Part shown: positions 60,541 to 64,000 of the stretch, piece after piece
Numbering within the stretch: the first letter of the stretch is position 1
How the letters are laid out: every line of letters begins with the position of its first letter
NCBI RefSeq assembly: GCF_003255815.1
Contig: NC_037673.1
Coordinates: 12,671,774 to 12,735,773, forward strand
Source: Theropithecus gelada
Taxonomy: Eukaryota; Chordata; Mammalia; Primates; Cercopithecidae
Reading direction: 5' to 3'
Length of the DNA stretch: 64,000 bases
Notes under the pieces: model-generated
Told to the model about the DNA's origin: nothing
The model's database searches: none
What the model saw: only the letters and a program-made list of their open reading frames with translations
Translations under genes and position numbers: made by a program

Positions 60541-62069
60541 ATTTACTTTAAAAAGTCCATTGTAGGCTGTGATATTCCTTCACCATAAGAAAATAATATA
60601 TTTCACATTCTGCCAATATATTGACTGTCTAAATCAAGTTTTTGTAAATAAGCAGGATATGTTAGCCCATTTTTACAGATAATTTCACACTTTAAAAATG
60701 TTGTCTCAAAGTTAAAACCGATTTCATTGACAACATAAGCACAACTTCAAAATATTGATTTTGACTTTTTTGGGTTTTATTTGAAATAGTGAAATATTTG
60801 CAGTTTTCCACATGTTTTGTTTGTCCTGTTACTCATTTTCTATTCTAAATGTTAATGCTCATCTGTATTATAACTTCCTTTTCAATGTTTGCTTTAGAAC
60901 CATCAAATACAAATTGTGTGGTCATTCCTAATTTATGACAATATTCAAAAGTACAATATTGTCTCTTATGGGTGGACACTGCAACTTAATATCATATATA
61001 CAACACCTAGAAAACAAAGTAATGAAAATTAATACTTAAAGACTATTATCACAAGCTATAGCAACAAAGCATTTTTATTTAATATCAACTTATTGCTTTT
61101 AGCCATTAGACACAGCGACATTCCAATAACCTAAAACTGGTAGGAATTATCTATTTTTGGAAAAAGTCAAAGCTACTTATACAGAAGATAAGATTCACTT
61201 GCCATGGGGACTATCAACTAGAATTCCAATAGAAGTAAGGTTGATACATTTACACTATGTTTCATTTAAAAATAGCAACTTCTCTGTAATTTTATTACAA
61301 TAAGCATCTTCCAGGAGTATAGTGTATAATCTTCCACCGTCTTCAAAATATTCTCAAAGGCATAGTGAGAAAAGGAACAGAAAAGTAAAATTAAATAACC
61401 TGTTAATTTTATATTGCTTTTATAAATGGCTTTATAGTCTCCACTTTTAATTAAAGCACCAGACTATGTACTACTCAAAGCTAATCTCAAATTCTGTTTT
61501 TAAAATGTTAAACAATGTATGCAATATGTTTATCCCCCACTGTCGTTTCCATGACACTTAATAATTATGATCTTATACCAGCAGTGTGAAGCAACATTCC
61601 ATCCCTGTCATCATGTTATGAATTATTAGTATTTTCTTTATGCTTGTGACAAAGAAAAGCAAGCTTTCACAAAAGGGCCTGATATAGTTTTTGGTATAAG
61701 AATATAACATGATTTGAAAGGATGGAAAATATGAGATAAGATGAATTTGCAGCATTTCTGTCTTTTCAGTATTTCTTGAAGTAGGGTACAAAGAGTCAAT
61801 ATTGAGTTCCAAGTCATCTCTGCAAGTTTCTGGCAAATGTTTGAACAGTCTAAAAAGCATACATATGAATATTTGACAATAGATTTGAAAAAGTATATCC
61901 AGTTTGTATGTATTTTACAATATACATCAATGAGATGTTTAGGGCAACACAGGATATTCTAGGCAAGATACGTCTGGGGGGAAATATTCAAAAGTACCTA
62001 ACATTCAAATAAGATTATCGTAATTGATTCCTGATTCGTTTCAGCAATAGAGATTCCATTATAGGAGAA
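60541..62069. other. Unassigned AT-rich sequence
   Basis: No gene or repeat recognised. Confidence 0.5.
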
Positions 62070-62190
62070 TTCATTTATTAATTAAATATGTATTTTCTGG
62101 ATATCTAACACATGGCAGACAGTGGTCCAGACATTGAGATCATAGGGAAAGCTAATGGTCCATTCAAGAGAAGCTGACATAATTCTGGTC
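62070..62190 (-). mobile_element. Possible L2 3' end relic
   Basis: TTCATTTATTAATTAAATATGTATTTTCTGGATATC, CATGGCAGACAGTGGTCCAGACATTGAG is a decayed reverse complement of the L2 3' end. Confidence 0.5.
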
Positions 62191-62659
62191 ATTCATGCAA
62201 TATGTAAAAATTTTTGAAGTTGGATTCTTGTTATGTGCATATAATTTATATTTATAAACCACACTTATATGCAACAGAGTAAGTTCATTTTAAAAGCAAA
62301 ACACAAGATCACAAAAATAAATAGATAATATTTATTATACTTCCTTCTTATAAACAGATGAAAAATGGTATGTTTCCTGTAGGGTTCCTGGCCTCAATAT
62401 GAGACCAGCTTCTCAGAAAATCTCTGCAATTAAAATCTTTCTTTCCCAGGTTGACTTATATCTGAACTTCTTTCATATTTTGGTTTACCCTGTGTACTGG
62501 CTATTCTTAATTTTTTTTACTGAAAGTTATAGAAGGCAAAGCAGGTTAGGGTGATCTAAAATATAGCTCTATTCACATTTTACAGTTAAAAATAAATTTT
62601 TTAATTGTTTTTGTTTAGAGGAATGTTTGAAAAAGGAACACATACTTTACATAACATAG

Positions 62660-62800
62660 CCAATCTAATTAGTGTTACATGCTGTGCTAAACATGTTCAT
62701 ATATTATTCTTCACATCTTTCTGAAGTGTTGTATCTAAGGCTTAATGCTTAGTAATAGATTAATCCAGAAGTGAAATCAGAGCCTGTCCCTTATTTAGGA
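62660..62800 (-). mobile_element. Possible MIR relic
   Basis: GCTGTGCTAAACATGTTCATATATTATTCTTCACATC, then GAAATCAGAGCCTG, follow the reverse complement of MIR. Confidence 0.45.
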
Positions 62801-63344
62801 AGAAAAACAAACCAAAACAATTGCAATGCATGGCATGTACAAATCTGAAAGATTTTTTGTTTTACTATGAATTAGAGCCTCTTGAGAAGACTTTCACATA
62901 AATATTCTGAACAAAACCATTGATTTATCTTGAAAGTGTGGGAATGGGAATCTCTGAATATTTGTTTAGTGTTATCGTTCCCATACAACGAATTAAAAGG
63001 GTCTGCCCAGAAATAAGAAAGCATTGTCAACCTTTCTAATTTACAGTCTTAGAGAATTAGATGTTAGTATAAAGTTTTTGTTTCTTTCTTTCTGTTCAAC
63101 CAGCCCATTTGGAACAGTATGGCGAAAGAAAACATTCAGTTGTGCGAGGAGTCAGCAATAAAACACCTGAGATCATACCCTACAGGAGACACTCTGTGGA
63201 GTGTGAGTGCAGGGTTTAACACCATGGCTCTAGATTCTAAACTGTCCCATTTCATATGGTTTGGCATCTTCAGGGTTACTATGGGATTTGTAGATTATGT
63301 CTTCCGTGTGTCTTAAAACTGTCAAAGATTTTACAGTAGGTAGC
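62801..63344. other. Unassigned sequence
   Basis: Nothing recognised. Confidence 0.5.
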
Positions 63345-64000
63345 TTGTCAGGCATGAGCTGGGCAGGAAAATGCTCCCCGCAGCCCACCAGGAATGTCAG
63401 GTGCCCACCAGGTGCTGGTCAGGCAATTGTCACACTGCCTCTCCAAAAGGATAATTGGTGGTGAGAAATCATCCTGGCAGCAAGGAGAGGCAGTTTCTCA
63501 ATAGATAGCACCTGAAATTGGTAATTGACAGCTTCCAGTAAGATCTTAGGAATTGGATGGGTGGGCTCAAGCCTGTGAATTAAGAGGCAAAATGGCAGGG
63601 TATGAACTTCTGGGGGCATTCCATTGTAAAAGGGGAGAAATCCTCAGGTGAGCATGTGTACAATTCCAGTAAACATCCTGTGCATGCTCACTTTCCAAGC
63701 GCAAGCAGGACACCGCTCATGTAGGCAGCTCATACCAAGGGAAGAATCAAGGAAACGGGGTACAAGATGCCAGAAGTGGGCCAGCATGTTTAACCCTAGG
63801 TTCAAGGTCAAACAGGGCACTTGACCTCCAAGATGCCCATTTGGGCCTCTTCCAAGTGTACTTTCCTTTCTTTTGTTCCTGCTCTACTTCTTTTTAATAG
63901 ACTTCCACTCCTGCTCTGAAACTTGCCTCGGTTTCTTCTTCTGCCTCATGTCCCTCAGTCAAATTCTTTCTTCTGAGGAGGCAAGAACTGAGGTTGGTAC
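63345..64000 (+). mobile_element. ERV1-type LTR, running off the right edge
   Basis: Starts about TGTCAGGCATGAGCTGGGC and shows ordered LTR text: GGCAGTTTCTCAATAGATAGCACC, GAACTTCTGGGGGCATTCCA, CAGTAAACATCCTGTGCATGCTC, GGGCACTTGACCTCCAAGATGCCC. Then comes a polyadenylation region TTTTTAATAGACTTCC, where the usual AATAAA has become AATAGA, and a U5-like TCTTTCTTCTGAGGAGGCAAGAA. The 3' end and any internal region lie beyond the window. Family not named with confidence. Confidence 0.65.

Overview
The window looks like nuclear DNA from an Old World monkey, probably a macaque, baboon or similar species. The best evidence is the Alu at 36031-36330. In its own sense it has CAAGCCTGTAATCCC near the head and GATCCGGCCACTGCACTCC in the right arm, a combination I associate with the cercopithecoid AluYR lineage rather than human AluY. 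It is nearly intact and has a perfect 15-bp target-site duplication (TSD). The Alu at 41032 shares the CAAGCC head variant.

I find no functional protein-coding gene, no recognisable coding exon, no RNA gene and no CpG island. Open frames are short and fall in LTRs, LINE fragments, Alus or simple repeats. The DNA is AT-rich, LINE-rich and Alu-poor, as expected of a gene desert or a very long intron.

Layout. 1-6.8 kb: a cut-off young L1 fragment, a MaLR LTR, an LTR split by an Alu, and a GC-richer ERV LTR. 6.8-16.5 kb: AT-rich sequence with a diverged 85-bp duplication, an MLT1 LTR with perfect TSD, a MIR split by an Alu, and old L1M fragments. 16.7-28.1 kb: LINE/LTR-dense, with two L1 copies carrying 5' inversions (twin priming), a MaLR LTR plus internal fragment in minus orientation, ancient L1M DNA, and a Tigger-like element containing a long hairpin. 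28-41 kb: mostly unassigned AT-rich sequence, with the AluYR, an LTR-like relic with a TATC array, and an exact 74-bp direct duplication. 41-58 kb: Alus, L2, MIR, hAT MITEs, an ERV LTR with visible TATA and polyadenylation signals, and a polypurine tract. 58-64 kb: a THE1-type solo LTR with perfect TSD, old L1 3' ends, and an ERV1-type LTR running off the right edge.

No operon or pathway is present and I found no undescribed biological system. What stands out is the record of retrotransposition and DNA repair: 5'-inverted L1s, templated duplications, a tail-less young Alu and nested insertions. Repeat family names come from my memory of consensus sequences and are hedged where unsure.
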